Positions 24,359 through 32,918 of a stretch of DNA of 61,861 nucleotides are shown here, piece after piece. Under the pieces are notes generated by a model. It had not been told where the DNA came from, made no database searches, and saw nothing but the letters and a program-made list of their open reading frames with translations. Source of the stretch: SIG672 sp045657105. Lineage in GTDB: Bacteria > Bacillota > Clostridia > Oscillospirales > CAG-272. The stretch lies in assembly GCA_045657105.1 (NCBI GenBank), contig JAZOSN010000042.1:1-61861 (forward strand), written 5' to 3'. A program made the position numbers and the translations under genes. Positions within the stretch are counted from its first letter, which is position 1. The number at the start of each line of letters is the position of its first letter.

Positions 24359-24390
24359 TCGGTCTTTCGTCCGTTTTGTTATATAAAAAG

Positions 24391-24429
24391 GCAAAAGGTC
24401 TTGACTTTTTGCTTTTTTTGTTATATCAT
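24391..24429 (+). promoter_or_regulatory. overlapping terminator hairpin and promoter
   Basis: A GCAAAAG/CTTTTTGC hairpin with T tail (24391-24419) ends the preceding unit. A promoter TTGACT (24401-24406), 17-bp spacer, TATCAT (24424-24429) overlaps it and serves the permease gene. Confidence 0.6.
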
Positions 24430-24463
24430 ATAAAAGATTTTGTAATAAAGGAGAAATGTGTGT

Positions 24464-25822
24464 ATGACACCTGAGATCTTATACTTGGCAGTGGTCTTTG
24501 CCGTGGCAATAATCTGCTTCTGTATCTTAAAACGACCTCTGTACGAAAGTATGTTTTTCTCTTTCATAGCACTGCTCGCGGTTTCCGGAACGTGGCAAAA
24601 CGTCGGCAGTTATATATTTAGCGCTTTGAAAGAGCCTTCCCTGTACGTCATCTTCGCGTTTATCATCTCTGCGGATCTGTTGTCAAAAACATCGGTAATT
24701 GACGACTGTATCGCTATAATTCTTTCTATTTTCGGACGTTTCAGAGGAGGAGCGGGATTCGTTGCCGTGATCGGCAGTACGTATATGGGCTCTCTCTCCG
24801 GATCCGGCCCCGGTAACGTAGCCACCACCGGCGTTTTCACTATCCCCGCTATGATCCGTTCGGGATTCCCGCCTCATCTTGCGGCAAACGTCGAGGCTCA
24901 CGCGAGCACGATGGGTAATATGATCCCGCCTGCCGGAATGATCGGAATTGCATTTTCAATTCTCGACACGTTATATCCGGACACCTATACGATGCCTCAG
25001 TACTGGCTTCTTCTTTGGGGAATTGCCATTTGGTTTATCCTTCAAAGAATCATTACCCTTATGGTTATGTGCCGTTACTACAAGGTTAAGCCGATGCAAA
25101 AAGAGGATATTCCGAGTTTTAAGGAGTCCGTAAAGCACGGTTGGAAAGCGATTTTCCTTCCGATCATCGTGTTCGTTCCCTTTATACTTACAAGCAAGTT
25201 CGACAGCTTCTTCATCTCCCGTCTTGGCGACGGAGCAAAGTCGCTCAACAACAGTCTTCTGCTTATTATTCCCTGCCTCATCGTTATCTGCGGAGCCCTG
25301 CTTTCAAACAGAGCGACAAGATCGAGCCTTAGCATGAAAAATATGTACTCATCGATCACCAAGGGAATGACGAAGGTTGTACCCACCGCAGCTCTCGTTC
25401 TGTTTGCATATTTTGTAAGCAACGTTTTGGCGGATCTCAAAATAGAAACGGCCATCGGAGATATTTTTGCAGATCTGAATCTCAACAAAGTGATGCTTTG
25501 CTTCCTCGTTCCGCTTCTGTGTGCAGTTTTGGGAATGCTCCTTCCCGGATCGTCACAGGTAAAGATCTTCGGCGGAAGTATAATCGTGATTATGGCCGCC
25601 GCAGGCTGCAATCCTATGCTTGTTGCCGCTATGCTTCCCTGCATTTGCGGAGCGATGCACGGAGTTACCCCTCCCTACTGCGCGTGTGTTTATACCGGTA
25701 TGGGAATTGCTCAGTCCGAGCTAAAGCCCACGCTGCTTAACTGCGCTATCTGGATAATTCTTCACTATCTCCTGTCCGTTTTCACTTTACTCGGACTTAT
25801 ACCCGTTTTCGGCTTGATTTAA
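24464..25822 (+). CDS. TRAP-type transporter large permease (DctM-like)
   Basis: A 452-residue protein with about eleven hydrophobic helices. The block GSGPGNVATTGVFTIPAMIR followed by EAHASTMGNMIPP corresponds to the conserved substrate/sodium region of TRAP large permeases, most like the TAXI-type fusions. A second inverted-repeat half with GMLLPGSSQVKIFGG lies near 365-390. TRAP systems use a separate binding protein; none is seen here. ATG 24464 is preferred to GTG 24458 for better spacing from AAGGAG. A two-helix protein follows at 16 nt. Substrate unknown, probably an organic acid. Confidence 0.75.
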   Translation: MTPEILYLAVVFAVAIICFCILKRPLYESMFFSFIALLAVSGTWQNVGSYIFSALKEPSLYVIFAFIISADLLSKTSVIDDCIAIILSIFGRFRGGAGFVAVIGSTYMGSLSGSGPGNVATTGVFTIPAMIRSGFPPHLAANVEAHASTMGNMIPPAGMIGIAFSILDTLYPDTYTMPQYWLLLWGIAIWFILQRIITLMVMCRYYKVKPMQKEDIPSFKESVKHGWKAIFLPIIVFVPFILTSKFDSFFISRLGDGAKSLNNSLLLIIPCLIVICGALLSNRATRSSLSMKNMYSSITKGMTKVVPTAALVLFAYFVSNVLADLKIETAIGDIFADLNLNKVMLCFLVPLLCAVLGMLLPGSSQVKIFGGSIIVIMAAAGCNPMLVAAMLPCICGAMHGVTPPYCACVYTGMGIAQSELKPTLLNCAIWIILHYLLSVFTLLGLIPVFGLI

Positions 25823-25838
25823 GGAGGTACGGAAAATT

Positions 25839-26141
25839 ATGAAAAAGAAAATATTTAATATTTTAAACCACGTATACGGTATTTTGATGTCGCTCTCCTT
25901 CTTCGGCGGAGTCCTTCCGCTCGTTCCGTTCATTATTGCGCTCTGCATTGGAGGAACGTGGGGAGAAAAGATCTCGGTTTTCCTTTACGAGCAGTATTAT
26001 CCTTGGGTGATAATCATTGGATCTGCCGCTCTCGTTATCGGCGTTATCGCTATGTATATCGGCAAGATCGAGGCACTCAGTATTAAAAATATCTCCTCCG
26101 AGGAAAACAAGGAAAAACCAAAAGACGAAAACACGAAATAA
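25839..26141 (+). CDS. small two-helix membrane protein, permease partner
   Basis: A 100-residue protein with two hydrophobic segments (about 12-37 and 54-75) and a charged, lysine/glutamate-rich tail. The ribosome binding site AAGGAGGTACGG is strong and the gene sits 16 nt after the large permease, so it is presumably a subunit or assembly factor. It is too short for a normal four-helix TRAP DctQ subunit. I do not recognise a named family. Confidence 0.65.
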   Translation: MKKKIFNILNHVYGILMSLSFFGGVLPLVPFIIALCIGGTWGEKISVFLYEQYYPWVIIIGSAALVIGVIAMYIGKIEALSIKNISSEENKEKPKDENTK

Positions 26142-26149
26142 ACAAAAAG

Positions 26150-26187
26150 CAGAGATGCTGACGTTCAGTCGGCATCTCTGTTTTTTT
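26150..26187 (+). terminator. terminator after the permease operon
   Basis: Stem CAGAGATGC/GCATCTCTG followed by seven T residues, between convergent genes. Confidence 0.9.
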
Positions 26188-26197
26188 GTTTCGTTTT

Positions 26198-27481
26198 TTA
26201 TACTATATAAGAGCCGCCCTTTACGACTGATTCTCCGTTTTCGTCGTAGACCTTATACAGGCTCTCTATGTCTTTTATGATCTGATCGAACTCGGTCCAG
26301 CTTTTCGCCTTTATCCAGACCGAAATCAGAACCTGTGCCGTCGTTCCGTCCTTACCGACAGTCTGCCCGGGGCGAAGCTTTTCGGCAACCTCGATAACTC
26401 CGGGCATTTTGCGAACCTCGTCGAGTCCTTCGGTTTTTGCGATCGTCTTTTCGGGAATTCCGCCTATATGTACCATTCCGCAGCAGTCCTTAAAATGCGG
26501 ATCCTCCTTTTCGGGATCGTAGCTCTTCGTTTCTCCGGTAACGGCGTATTCGATAAGAAGCTCAAGTCCGTTTATACCCGACTGATCGTCAATAAGAGTA
26601 TAATGATGTCCGCCGCTCGGACGGTAGGTCATTTCGCACCAATAAAATCCGTCGTCGTCAACGTAGCCCATAACTCCGACCATGCCATCTCTGAACCCGT
26701 TCTCCTTGAACAGACGCTTCATATTCGCATCCTCTTCGGCGATAAATCTGTCAAGATATGGAGAAGGATATTTGGAAGCGGCAGTGCGCGCGGCACCGTT
26801 TTCCTCGCATTTATATACAAAGCGGTCACAGAACGCCGAAAGATACGCGTTTTCTCCCTCGAACTGATATGAGCAAACTACCGAATCGCAGGTCATAAAT
26901 TTCTCAACTATGACGTTCTTCGACCTTGAAAACGAAAGCGCGTATTCGTAGCACTTTTCAAGCTCGTCCGGCCCCTCGCATTTGATAACGCCTCTCGATC
27001 CGCTATTGTCCGTCGGCTTTATCATAAGAGGATAGCCGTTTTGGTTTGCAAAAGCAAGAACTCCTTCAAAATCATAAGCGTTCGTTCCGGGGATATATCC
27101 AACGCCGCTTTTTATGCAGGCATTTTTAAAGAGCATTTTATCGGTTGCTACTCCGAACGCTTCGTCCGAGCCGTAATAAGGCAGTCCTGCGCTCTCGCAG
27201 ACGGTTTTGTACTGAGCGAGATAGGAATCGGTATATCCGGCAAGAACTCCGTCGATCTTGTTTGCTTTTATATAGTCCACTACCGTTTCGGTATCGAATA
27301 TGCTGATGTCGGAATACGCGTCCGCGATAAGCTTCGCGGGTGAGCGGAGAGTATCGTAGTAATCAAGCACGTGCACCCGGCAACCGAGCTTTTGTGCCGT
27401 TTTCGTGACGTTCACCATCTGAGCTCCGCCGCCAAGCAGAAGGAGCTTCTTTCCGTCAAGATACCGTTCGGTGTTTTTCAT
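26198..27481 (-). CDS. ATP-grasp carboxylate-amine/thiol ligase family protein
   Basis: A 427-residue soluble enzyme of the ATP-grasp superfamily. The N-terminal LLLLGGGAQMVNVTKTAQK segment is the pre-ATP-grasp fold, the central YPLMIKPTDNSGSRGV is the ATP-binding lysine/glycine loop, and FYWCEMTYRPSGGHHY carries the metal-binding acidic and Arg residues. These enzymes join an acyl-phosphate to an amine or thiol, often in peptide-like natural products or amino acid ligation. Substrate unknown. The ATG at 27481 follows AAAAGGAGAAA. It is monocistronic with a consensus promoter and a palindrome just downstream of the start site. Confidence 0.82.
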   Translation of the reverse strand: MKNTERYLDGKKLLLLGGGAQMVNVTKTAQKLGCRVHVLDYYDTLRSPAKLIADAYSDISIFDTETVVDYIKANKIDGVLAGYTDSYLAQYKTVCESAGLPYYGSDEAFGVATDKMLFKNACIKSGVGYIPGTNAYDFEGVLAFANQNGYPLMIKPTDNSGSRGVIKCEGPDELEKCYEYALSFSRSKNVIVEKFMTCDSVVCSYQFEGENAYLSAFCDRFVYKCEENGAARTAASKYPSPYLDRFIAEEDANMKRLFKENGFRDGMVGVMGYVDDDGFYWCEMTYRPSGGHHYTLIDDQSGINGLELLIEYAVTGETKSYDPEKEDPHFKDCCGMVHIGGIPEKTIAKTEGLDEVRKMPGVIEVAEKLRPGQTVGKDGTTAQVLISVWIKAKSWTEFDQIIKDIESLYKVYDENGESVVKGGSYIV

Positions 27482-27512
27482 TTTATTTCTCCTTTTAAAC
27501 AAGTATAAAGGT

Positions 27513-27562
27513 GTGTCACGGTAACACAGTAGTATTATATCTTAATCATACCACTTTGTCAA
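27513..27562 (-). promoter_or_regulatory. promoter and candidate operator of the ATP-grasp gene
   Basis: Minus-strand TTGACA (27557-27562), 17-bp spacer and TATAAT (27534-27539). A 15-bp imperfect palindrome GTGTCACGGTAACAC (27513-27527) lies near the expected start of transcription, where a repressor would block it. Confidence 0.7.
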
Positions 27563-27597
27563 GCCTAAATCAGTTTGACCGTACAAGCACGTATAGC

Positions 27598-27627
27598 AAA
27601 AACCCCGACGGAAACCGTCGGGGTTTT
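27598..27627 (-). terminator. terminator after the SulP gene
   Basis: Stem CCCCGACGG/CCGTCGGGG with an AAA loop; A and T runs flank both sides, so it can act in either direction. Confidence 0.9.
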
Positions 27628-27630
27628 AAT

Positions 27631-28905
27631 TTACTCATTCACTTTTTCGCGTTTACTTTTTATCCTATTAATAATACGCCTTGCCGTAACGATCACCATT
27701 CCGACTGCGATAGCGACCACAAGGTCAAAAACGATGGTCAAAATAAATGTCAGAACGAGCACGATTATATCAAGCGCAGAGGAGGTCTTGCAGATATGCA
27801 CGAACTCTCTCCACTCGCACATATTATATGCAACGATAAAGAGAATAGCGGCGATTATCGGCATCGGTATCCAAGCCGCGAGCGGCATAAGGACGACGAG
27901 TATGAGAAGCAAAACCATCGCGTGCACGATTCCTGCGATTGGAGAGCGTCCGCCGTTTTTGACGTTCGCCGCCGTTCTTGCTATCGCACCCGTTGCAGGA
28001 ATTCCGCCGAAAAGTCCCGAGCAGATATTTCCCACGCCCTGCGCGATAAGCTCGGTGTTCGAGTTATGCTTATCATCAATCATAGAGTCGGAAACGACAC
28101 AGGAGAGCAGTGACTCTATGCCCGCAAGAATTGCTATCGTAAAGGCGTTCGGCAGGAGAGTTATTATCATCTCGCCGTTTATCGACGGGAAAGAAAATTT
28201 CGGAAGCGCACCGTTTATCTCATAAAGATCGCCTATCGTATTTACCGGAATACTGAGAAGCTTTACCGCTAAAACTCCGACGAGCACGGCAATAAGCGAG
28301 CCGGGGATCTTTTTGGAAATATAAGGCCACGCGATAAGAACTGCAAGTCCGATAGCACCGACAAGGAGCGCCCAAGGATTTAGTGTGGTTATCGACTCTG
28401 CGACCGCCTTTATCTTCTCGGTCGTTTCGACTGCATGAGTACCCTCGGCAAAGGTGAGCCCAAGGAAATCCTTTATCTGACCGACGACGATAGTGACCGC
28501 GATACCCGAGGTAAATCCGACAGTTATGGTTTCGGGGATATATTTTATGAGTGCGCCTACGCGGAGAAGCCCCATAATTATCAGTATAATACCTGCCATA
28601 AGGGTTGCGACGACGAGTCCGTCAATTCCGTGCTGATAGACGATGCCTGCGACGATCGTTGCAAAAGCGGCGGTCGGTCCCGAAATGTTTACGCGGCTTC
28701 CGCCGAGAAGCGAGATCACAAAGCCTGCGACGATTGCGGTATATATACCCTTTTCGGGCGAAACTCCCGATGCGATTGCAAGAGCTATCGAAAGCGGAAG
28801 CGCGATTATCGCTACGATGAGTCCGGCAACGACGTCAGATACTAGCTGCTTTACAGTATATCCCTTCATAGCGTCAATGATCTTCGGTCTGAAAATCTTA
28901 TTCAT
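27631..28905 (-). CDS. SulP-family anion permease without STAS domain
   Basis: A 424-residue integral membrane protein. The SulP core is clear: AGLIVAIIALPLSIALAIAS in the first helices, then GSRVNISGPTAAF and GGIPATGAIARTAANVKNGG. SulP carriers move sulfate, bicarbonate or related anions. The chain ends right after the last helix with a basic tail, so the C-terminal cytoplasmic STAS domain usual in the family (about 100 residues) is absent; a terminator follows the stop, so no separate STAS gene is attached. ATG 28905 follows AAGAGATG. Substrate not assignable. Confidence 0.88.
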   Translation of the reverse strand: MNKIFRPKIIDAMKGYTVKQLVSDVVAGLIVAIIALPLSIALAIASGVSPEKGIYTAIVAGFVISLLGGSRVNISGPTAAFATIVAGIVYQHGIDGLVVATLMAGIILIIMGLLRVGALIKYIPETITVGFTSGIAVTIVVGQIKDFLGLTFAEGTHAVETTEKIKAVAESITTLNPWALLVGAIGLAVLIAWPYISKKIPGSLIAVLVGVLAVKLLSIPVNTIGDLYEINGALPKFSFPSINGEMIITLLPNAFTIAILAGIESLLSCVVSDSMIDDKHNSNTELIAQGVGNICSGLFGGIPATGAIARTAANVKNGGRSPIAGIVHAMVLLLILVVLMPLAAWIPMPIIAAILFIVAYNMCEWREFVHICKTSSALDIIVLVLTFILTIVFDLVVAIAVGMVIVTARRIINRIKSKREKVNE

Positions 28906-28946
28906 TAAAACATCTCTTTTCTTGAAAGTCATTTGAAAACGTTATG

Positions 28947-28975
28947 ATTATACACCATTACCGAGCAAGTTTCAA
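28947..28975 (-). promoter_or_regulatory. SulP gene promoter
   Basis: Minus-strand TTGAAA (28970-28975), 17-bp spacer, TATAAT (28947-28952). Confidence 0.75.
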
Positions 28976-29004
28976 GTGCTTTTGGCGATTTATTTGATAA
29001 ACAA

Positions 29005-29051
29005 AATAAGCACCCGAGCGTTTTTCGCATTTCGGGTGCTTATTCTTTTCG
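29005..29051. terminator. orphan terminator-like hairpin
   Basis: A 13-bp stem AATAAGCACCCGA/TCGGGTGCTTATT is followed by TCTTTT. Both neighbouring genes point away from it, so it ends no annotated transcript. Confidence 0.75.
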
Positions 29052-29079
29052 GATTTTACAGTATCGCGCCCAATCTCGC

Positions 29080-29108
29080 TTGACATCTCGCGCAAGTAGT
29101 TGTATAAT
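29080..29108 (+). promoter_or_regulatory. promoter of the SGNH hydrolase gene
   Basis: Perfect TTGACA (29080-29085), 17-bp spacer, perfect TATAAT (29103-29108). Confidence 0.85.
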
Positions 29109-29142
29109 AAAGGAAAAGTTTTCCCGAAAGGACTTATACATT

Positions 29143-29787
29143 ATGAAAAAAGTAATTCTCATTGGCGACTCGATCCGTCAGGGCTATGACAAATTCGTAA
29201 AAATGGCGCTCGAAGGCTCGGCGGAGGTCTACTTCCCGCAGGAAAACTGCCGTTTTGCTCAGTACGTTCTGCGCAACTTCAACGAATGGGTAGGACAGAG
29301 TAAATTCGGCGGCGCAAACGTTGACTGCGTACACTGGAACGCGGGACTGTGGGACTGCCTTACGATGTTTGAGGACGGTTGTCTGACTCCTATCGAGGTA
29401 TATGAGCAGTTTATGGAGCGCGTTTGCAAGAGAATAAAGCTTATCTGCCCGAACGCCAAGGTCATCTTCGCAACGTCAACACCGGTAAACGAAGCGGGCT
29501 ACAACCCCAAGACCTTTATGCGCTACAACTCCGACATTGAAAAGTACAACGCGGTAGCTGTCGAGGTGGTGAAAAAATACGGCTTTGAGATAAACGATCT
29601 CTACGCTCTTCTTGCGGACAAGCCCCTTAGCTATCACTCTGATATGACTCATTTCTACACCCGTGAGGCGGCAGAGCTTATCACAAATGCGGTCGTAGAA
29701 AAAATAAACGGGGCGATCGGAACCGAGTCAAATACCGTTGATTTCGACGCTCATTTCGTCAAAAAAGAGGACGCAATTGGAATTTGA
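29143..29787 (+). CDS. SGNH/GDSL-family hydrolase
   Basis: A 214-residue cytoplasmic hydrolase with the block I nucleophile motif IGDSIRQGY (serine at residue 10) and the block V pair in HSDMTHFY near the C-terminus; the asparagine of block III is in HWNAGLWD. Such enzymes deacetylate or deacylate carbohydrates and lipids. There is no signal peptide. ATG 29143 follows AAAGGA and starts at the family N-terminus. It is a single-gene unit bounded by its own promoter and terminator. Substrate unknown. Confidence 0.82.
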   Translation: MKKVILIGDSIRQGYDKFVKMALEGSAEVYFPQENCRFAQYVLRNFNEWVGQSKFGGANVDCVHWNAGLWDCLTMFEDGCLTPIEVYEQFMERVCKRIKLICPNAKVIFATSTPVNEAGYNPKTFMRYNSDIEKYNAVAVEVVKKYGFEINDLYALLADKPLSYHSDMTHFYTREAAELITNAVVEKINGAIGTESNTVDFDAHFVKKEDAIGI

Positions 29788-29796
29788 ATGAATAAA

Positions 29797-29829
29797 TCCT
29801 GTATATTCACGCTGAATATACAGGATTTT
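29797..29829 (+). terminator. terminator after the SGNH hydrolase gene
   Basis: Stem TCCTGTATATTCA/TGAATATACAGGA with a CGC loop, then ATTTTAT. Confidence 0.8.
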
Positions 29830-30031
29830 ATACATTTTATTCGTTTTAAAAATTATCTATCGGGCGCGCTCGCAGGTCGGGCGTGCTCGGTTTTTTATTT
29901 AAAATTGCGAACTTTCGGCTCTCAAAGTTCCGAAAAGGTCAGGTTTATTGTGCAGATTGGACAAAAGGCGCGCCCACAATATCACACATATTACAAAAAT
30001 CAACAAAGTTGAAAAAAATTCAAAAAACCTC

Positions 30032-30060
30032 TTGCATATTTATACATTTTGGTTTATAAT
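30032..30060 (+). promoter_or_regulatory. argG promoter with possible ArgR site
   Basis: TTGCAT (30032-30037), 17-bp spacer, TATAAT (30055-30060). TGCATA-TT-TATACA (30033-30046) is a near-palindrome over the -35 box that resembles an ARG box; this is weak. In the 317-nt gap upstream, 29830-30031 shows nothing else recognisable. Confidence 0.65.
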
Positions 30061-30104
30061 CATAGCATAAACATTCACCGATATACAACGGAGGACATAC
30101 GAAA

Positions 30105-31337
30105 GTGGATAAGAAAAACATCAAGAAGGTCGTTCTTGCTTACTCGGGTGGACTTGACACCTCGATAATAATTCCCTGGCTCAAAGAGAATTACAACAAC
30201 TGTGAGGTAATCGCAGTTTCGGGAAACGTAGGTCAGGCAGATGAGCTTGAAGGACTCGAAGAGAAGGCTCTCAAAACCGGCGCTTCCAAGCTCTACGTTG
30301 AGGATCTCACCGAAGAGTTTGTAAACGACTACATAATCCCGACAGTCAAGGCAGGCGCACTTTACGAGGACTATATGCTCGGCACCTCGTTCGCAAGACC
30401 TGTAATCGCAAAGAGAATTGCAGAGATCGCTATCGCAGAGGGCGCGGACGCTATCTGCCACGGTTGTACCGGAAAGGGTAACGACCAGGTAAGATTCGAA
30501 CTTACCATCAAGGCTTTCGCTCCCGATATGCCGATCATCGCTCCTTGGAGAGAATGGGACATCAAATCGAGAGATGAAGAGATCGACTATGCAGAGGCGC
30601 ACAACATTCCTCTTAAAATAACGAGAGAAACCAGCTACTCCAAAGACAAAAACCTCTGGCACCTCTCTCACGAAGGTCTTGACCTCGAAGATGCGGGCAA
30701 CGAGCCTCTTTACGACAAGGACGGATTCCTTGAAATGGGCGTTTCGCCTATCAAGGCTCCCGACAAGCCGACCTACATCGAGCTCGACTTTGTAAAGGGT
30801 ATCCCTACCGCGCTTAACGGTAAGGAAATGAGTGCTAAGGAGATAATCCTCGAACTCAACAAGCTCGGCGGAGAAAACGGCATCGGACTTCTCGATATCA
30901 TCGAGAACAGACTTGTAGGTATGAAGTGCAGAGGCGTTTACGAAACTCCCGGCGGAGCGATCCTCTACGAAGCACACAAGTATCTTGAAACGATGACTCT
31001 CGACAAGATGACCGCTCACAAGAAGCAGGAGCTTGCAGTAACGTTCGCCGACCTCGTTTACAACGGTCAGTGGTTCACACCTCTCAGAGAAGCTCTCTCG
31101 GCATTCGTTGACAAGACTCAGGAGAACGTTACCGGTAAGGTTCGTCTCAAGCTCTACAAGGGCAACATCATAAAGGCGGGCGTTTGGAGCGACTGGTCGC
31201 TCTACTCCGAGGAGATCGCAACCTTCGGCGAGGATAACGTCTATAATCAGGCTGACAGTGCAGGATTTATCAACCTCTTCGGACTTCCGATCAAGGTTCA
31301 GGCACAGGTCAACGCAAAGAATAACAAGAAAAACTAA
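30105..31337 (+). CDS. argG: argininosuccinate synthase
   Basis: Joins citrulline and aspartate in an ATP-dependent step of arginine synthesis. The 410-residue protein has the N-type ATP pyrophosphatase P-loop LAYSGGLDTSIIIPWL, the HGCTGKGNDQVRFE block, and the SYSKDKNLWHLSHEG substrate-binding region; length is typical. Translation starts at GTG 30105, spaced correctly from GGAGGA. It is followed by the genes of a polar amino acid ABC transporter and then argF; argH is not in the window. Confidence 0.97.
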   Translation: MDKKNIKKVVLAYSGGLDTSIIIPWLKENYNNCEVIAVSGNVGQADELEGLEEKALKTGASKLYVEDLTEEFVNDYIIPTVKAGALYEDYMLGTSFARPVIAKRIAEIAIAEGADAICHGCTGKGNDQVRFELTIKAFAPDMPIIAPWREWDIKSRDEEIDYAEAHNIPLKITRETSYSKDKNLWHLSHEGLDLEDAGNEPLYDKDGFLEMGVSPIKAPDKPTYIELDFVKGIPTALNGKEMSAKEIILELNKLGGENGIGLLDIIENRLVGMKCRGVYETPGGAILYEAHKYLETMTLDKMTAHKKQELAVTFADLVYNGQWFTPLREALSAFVDKTQENVTGKVRLKLYKGNIIKAGVWSDWSLYSEEIATFGEDNVYNQADSAGFINLFGLPIKVQAQVNAKNNKKN

Positions 31338-31376
31338 AAACAAATTATAAATTCAGATTTGAAAGGAATTAAAACA

Positions 31377-32141
31377 ATGAAAAAGATTATTGCACTCATT
31401 CTCGTAGCAGTTATGCTTACACTCACATTCACCGCCTGCGGCGCAAAGGGCAAGACTCTTGCAGAAGTTAAAGAAGCAGGCAAGCTCACTGTTGCAACCT
31501 CTCCCGACTTCCCTCCCTTCGAAAGCCTTGAAGGCAACGAAGTAGTCGGTATCGAGGTTGACATTATGGAACTCATCTGTGCAGAGCTCGGCGTTGAGCT
31601 TGAAATCGTTCAGATGGACTTCGACTCGGTTCTTATCGGTATCCAGTCTGCTAAGTACGACTGCGGTATGTCGGGTATCACGGCAACCGACGAGCGTAAA
31701 GAAAACATGCTCTTCACCGTTCCCTACTACAATGCCGCTCAGGTTATCGTAGTTAAGGAAGGCAGCTCGATCGCTACCAAGGCAGACCTCGAAGGCAAGA
31801 AGGTTTCGGTTCAGACCGGTACCACCGCTGACGAAGGCTGCACCGAGGCAGGATACGACGTTAAGGCGTTCAATGCAAATGCAGACGCTAAGGCAGCTCT
31901 TACCACCGGAAGCGTTGACGCTTGGGTAGTTGACAATCTCACCGCTATTCAGATGGTTGAGGAAGGCGACGGACTCAAAATTCTCGACGAGAACATGACC
32001 GACGAGCCCTACGCATTCTCCTTCGCATTCGGTTCCGAGGACCTCGTTGCAGAGATCAACTCGATCCTTGAAGGTCTTATCGAGGACGGCACCATTCAGG
32101 CTATCTTCGAGGCACACGGCGAATCCTACGTTAAGCCCTAA
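31377..32141 (+). CDS. amino acid ABC transporter substrate-binding lipoprotein
   Basis: A 254-residue lipoprotein with signal peptide ending in TFTAC (lipidated C21) and an SBP family 3 domain: GKLTVATSPDFPPFES, the signature GIEVDIMELICAELG, and SGITATDERKENMLFT. It would sit on the outer face of the membrane and deliver a polar amino acid to the permease encoded next. ATG 31377 follows GAAAGGAAT, 39 nt after argG. Location between argG and argF suggests arginine, ornithine or citrulline as ligand, but glutamine or cystine cannot be ruled out from sequence. Confidence 0.93.
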   Translation: MKKIIALILVAVMLTLTFTACGAKGKTLAEVKEAGKLTVATSPDFPPFESLEGNEVVGIEVDIMELICAELGVELEIVQMDFDSVLIGIQSAKYDCGMSGITATDERKENMLFTVPYYNAAQVIVVKEGSSIATKADLEGKKVSVQTGTTADEGCTEAGYDVKAFNANADAKAALTTGSVDAWVVDNLTAIQMVEEGDGLKILDENMTDEPYAFSFAFGSEDLVAEINSILEGLIEDGTIQAIFEAHGESYVKP

Positions 32142-32160
32142 GCTTAATAACAATTAAAAA

Positions 32161-32192
32161 AGCAGCGGCTCCGCAAAACCTGCGGAGCTGCT
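32161..32192 (+). promoter_or_regulatory. intercistronic hairpin after the binding-protein gene
   Basis: A strong stem with GCTCCGCA/TGCGGAGC and outer AGCAG/CTGCT pairing lacks a T tail. It probably stabilises the 3' end of the binding-protein mRNA or dampens read-through, giving more binding protein than permease. Confidence 0.65.
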
Positions 32193-32234
32193 ATCTGCTT
32201 AAAAGAATAACTTTTTAAAGGAATTTTAAACTAA

Positions 32235-32918
32235 ATGAACTGGTTTGACAAGCTTCACCAGACCTTTATAGAGGGTAATCGCTACGAGTGGCTCTTCGAA
32301 GGTCTGTTAAACACACTTATAATAACGCTCGGCGCGCTTGTGATCGGTGTCGTCATCGGTACCGTGATCGCCGTTGCAAAATATTTCTGCGAAGGAAACA
32401 AAAAGCTTCGTTTCGTGACCTGGATCTGCGATCTCTACACGACCGTTATCCGCGGAATACCGATGACCGTTCTTCTGCTCGTTTTCTTCTACATAATCCT
32501 CGTTTCGACCGACGGCGTTATCGTCGCAGTTATCGCGTTCGGTATCAACTCGGGCGCTTATATGGCAGAGCTTATCAGAAGCGGTATCAACGCGGTTGAC
32601 AAGGGTCAGATGGAGGCGGCTCGCTCGCTCGGACTTTCCAAAGGTCAGGCGATGGCGAAGATCATCTTCCCGCAGGCTATAAAGAACATTCTCCCTGCAA
32701 TCGGAAACGAGTGCATCGCGCTTCTCAAAGAAACGTCGGTCGCAGGATACGTTGCGGTCGTTGACCTCACCCGCGCGGCAACCAACATTCGAAACAAGAC
32801 CTTTGACGCGGTAAATCCGATCATTCTTCTTGCTCTTATGTATCTCATTATGGTCGTATTTATGACCAAACTTCTCTCCGCACTTGAAAGGAGGCTGCGT
32901 CGAAGCGATGGAAAATAA
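32235..32918 (+). CDS. amino acid ABC transporter permease
   Basis: A 227-residue HisM/GlnP-type permease with about five transmembrane helices. The ABC-contacting EAA loop reads EAARSLGLSKGQAMAKIIFP near 132-151. The early GLLNTLIITLGALVIG helix is typical of the polar amino acid group. A single permease gene implies a homodimer. The ribosome binding site AAAGGAAT lies some distance upstream. Its 3' end overlaps the start of the ATPase gene by 11 nt, so translation is coupled. Confidence 0.93.
   Translation: MNWFDKLHQTFIEGNRYEWLFEGLLNTLIITLGALVIGVVIGTVIAVAKYFCEGNKKLRFVTWICDLYTTVIRGIPMTVLLLVFFYIILVSTDGVIVAVIAFGINSGAYMAELIRSGINAVDKGQMEAARSLGLSKGQAMAKIIFPQAIKNILPAIGNECIALLKETSVAGYVAVVDLTRAATNIRNKTFDAVNPIILLALMYLIMVVFMTKLLSALERRLRRSDGK

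Noticed and set aside
30075..31343. 422-codon open frame on the minus strand opposite argG
   Set aside because: argG is unmistakable on the plus strand; the antisense frame has no motifs and covers the argG promoter.
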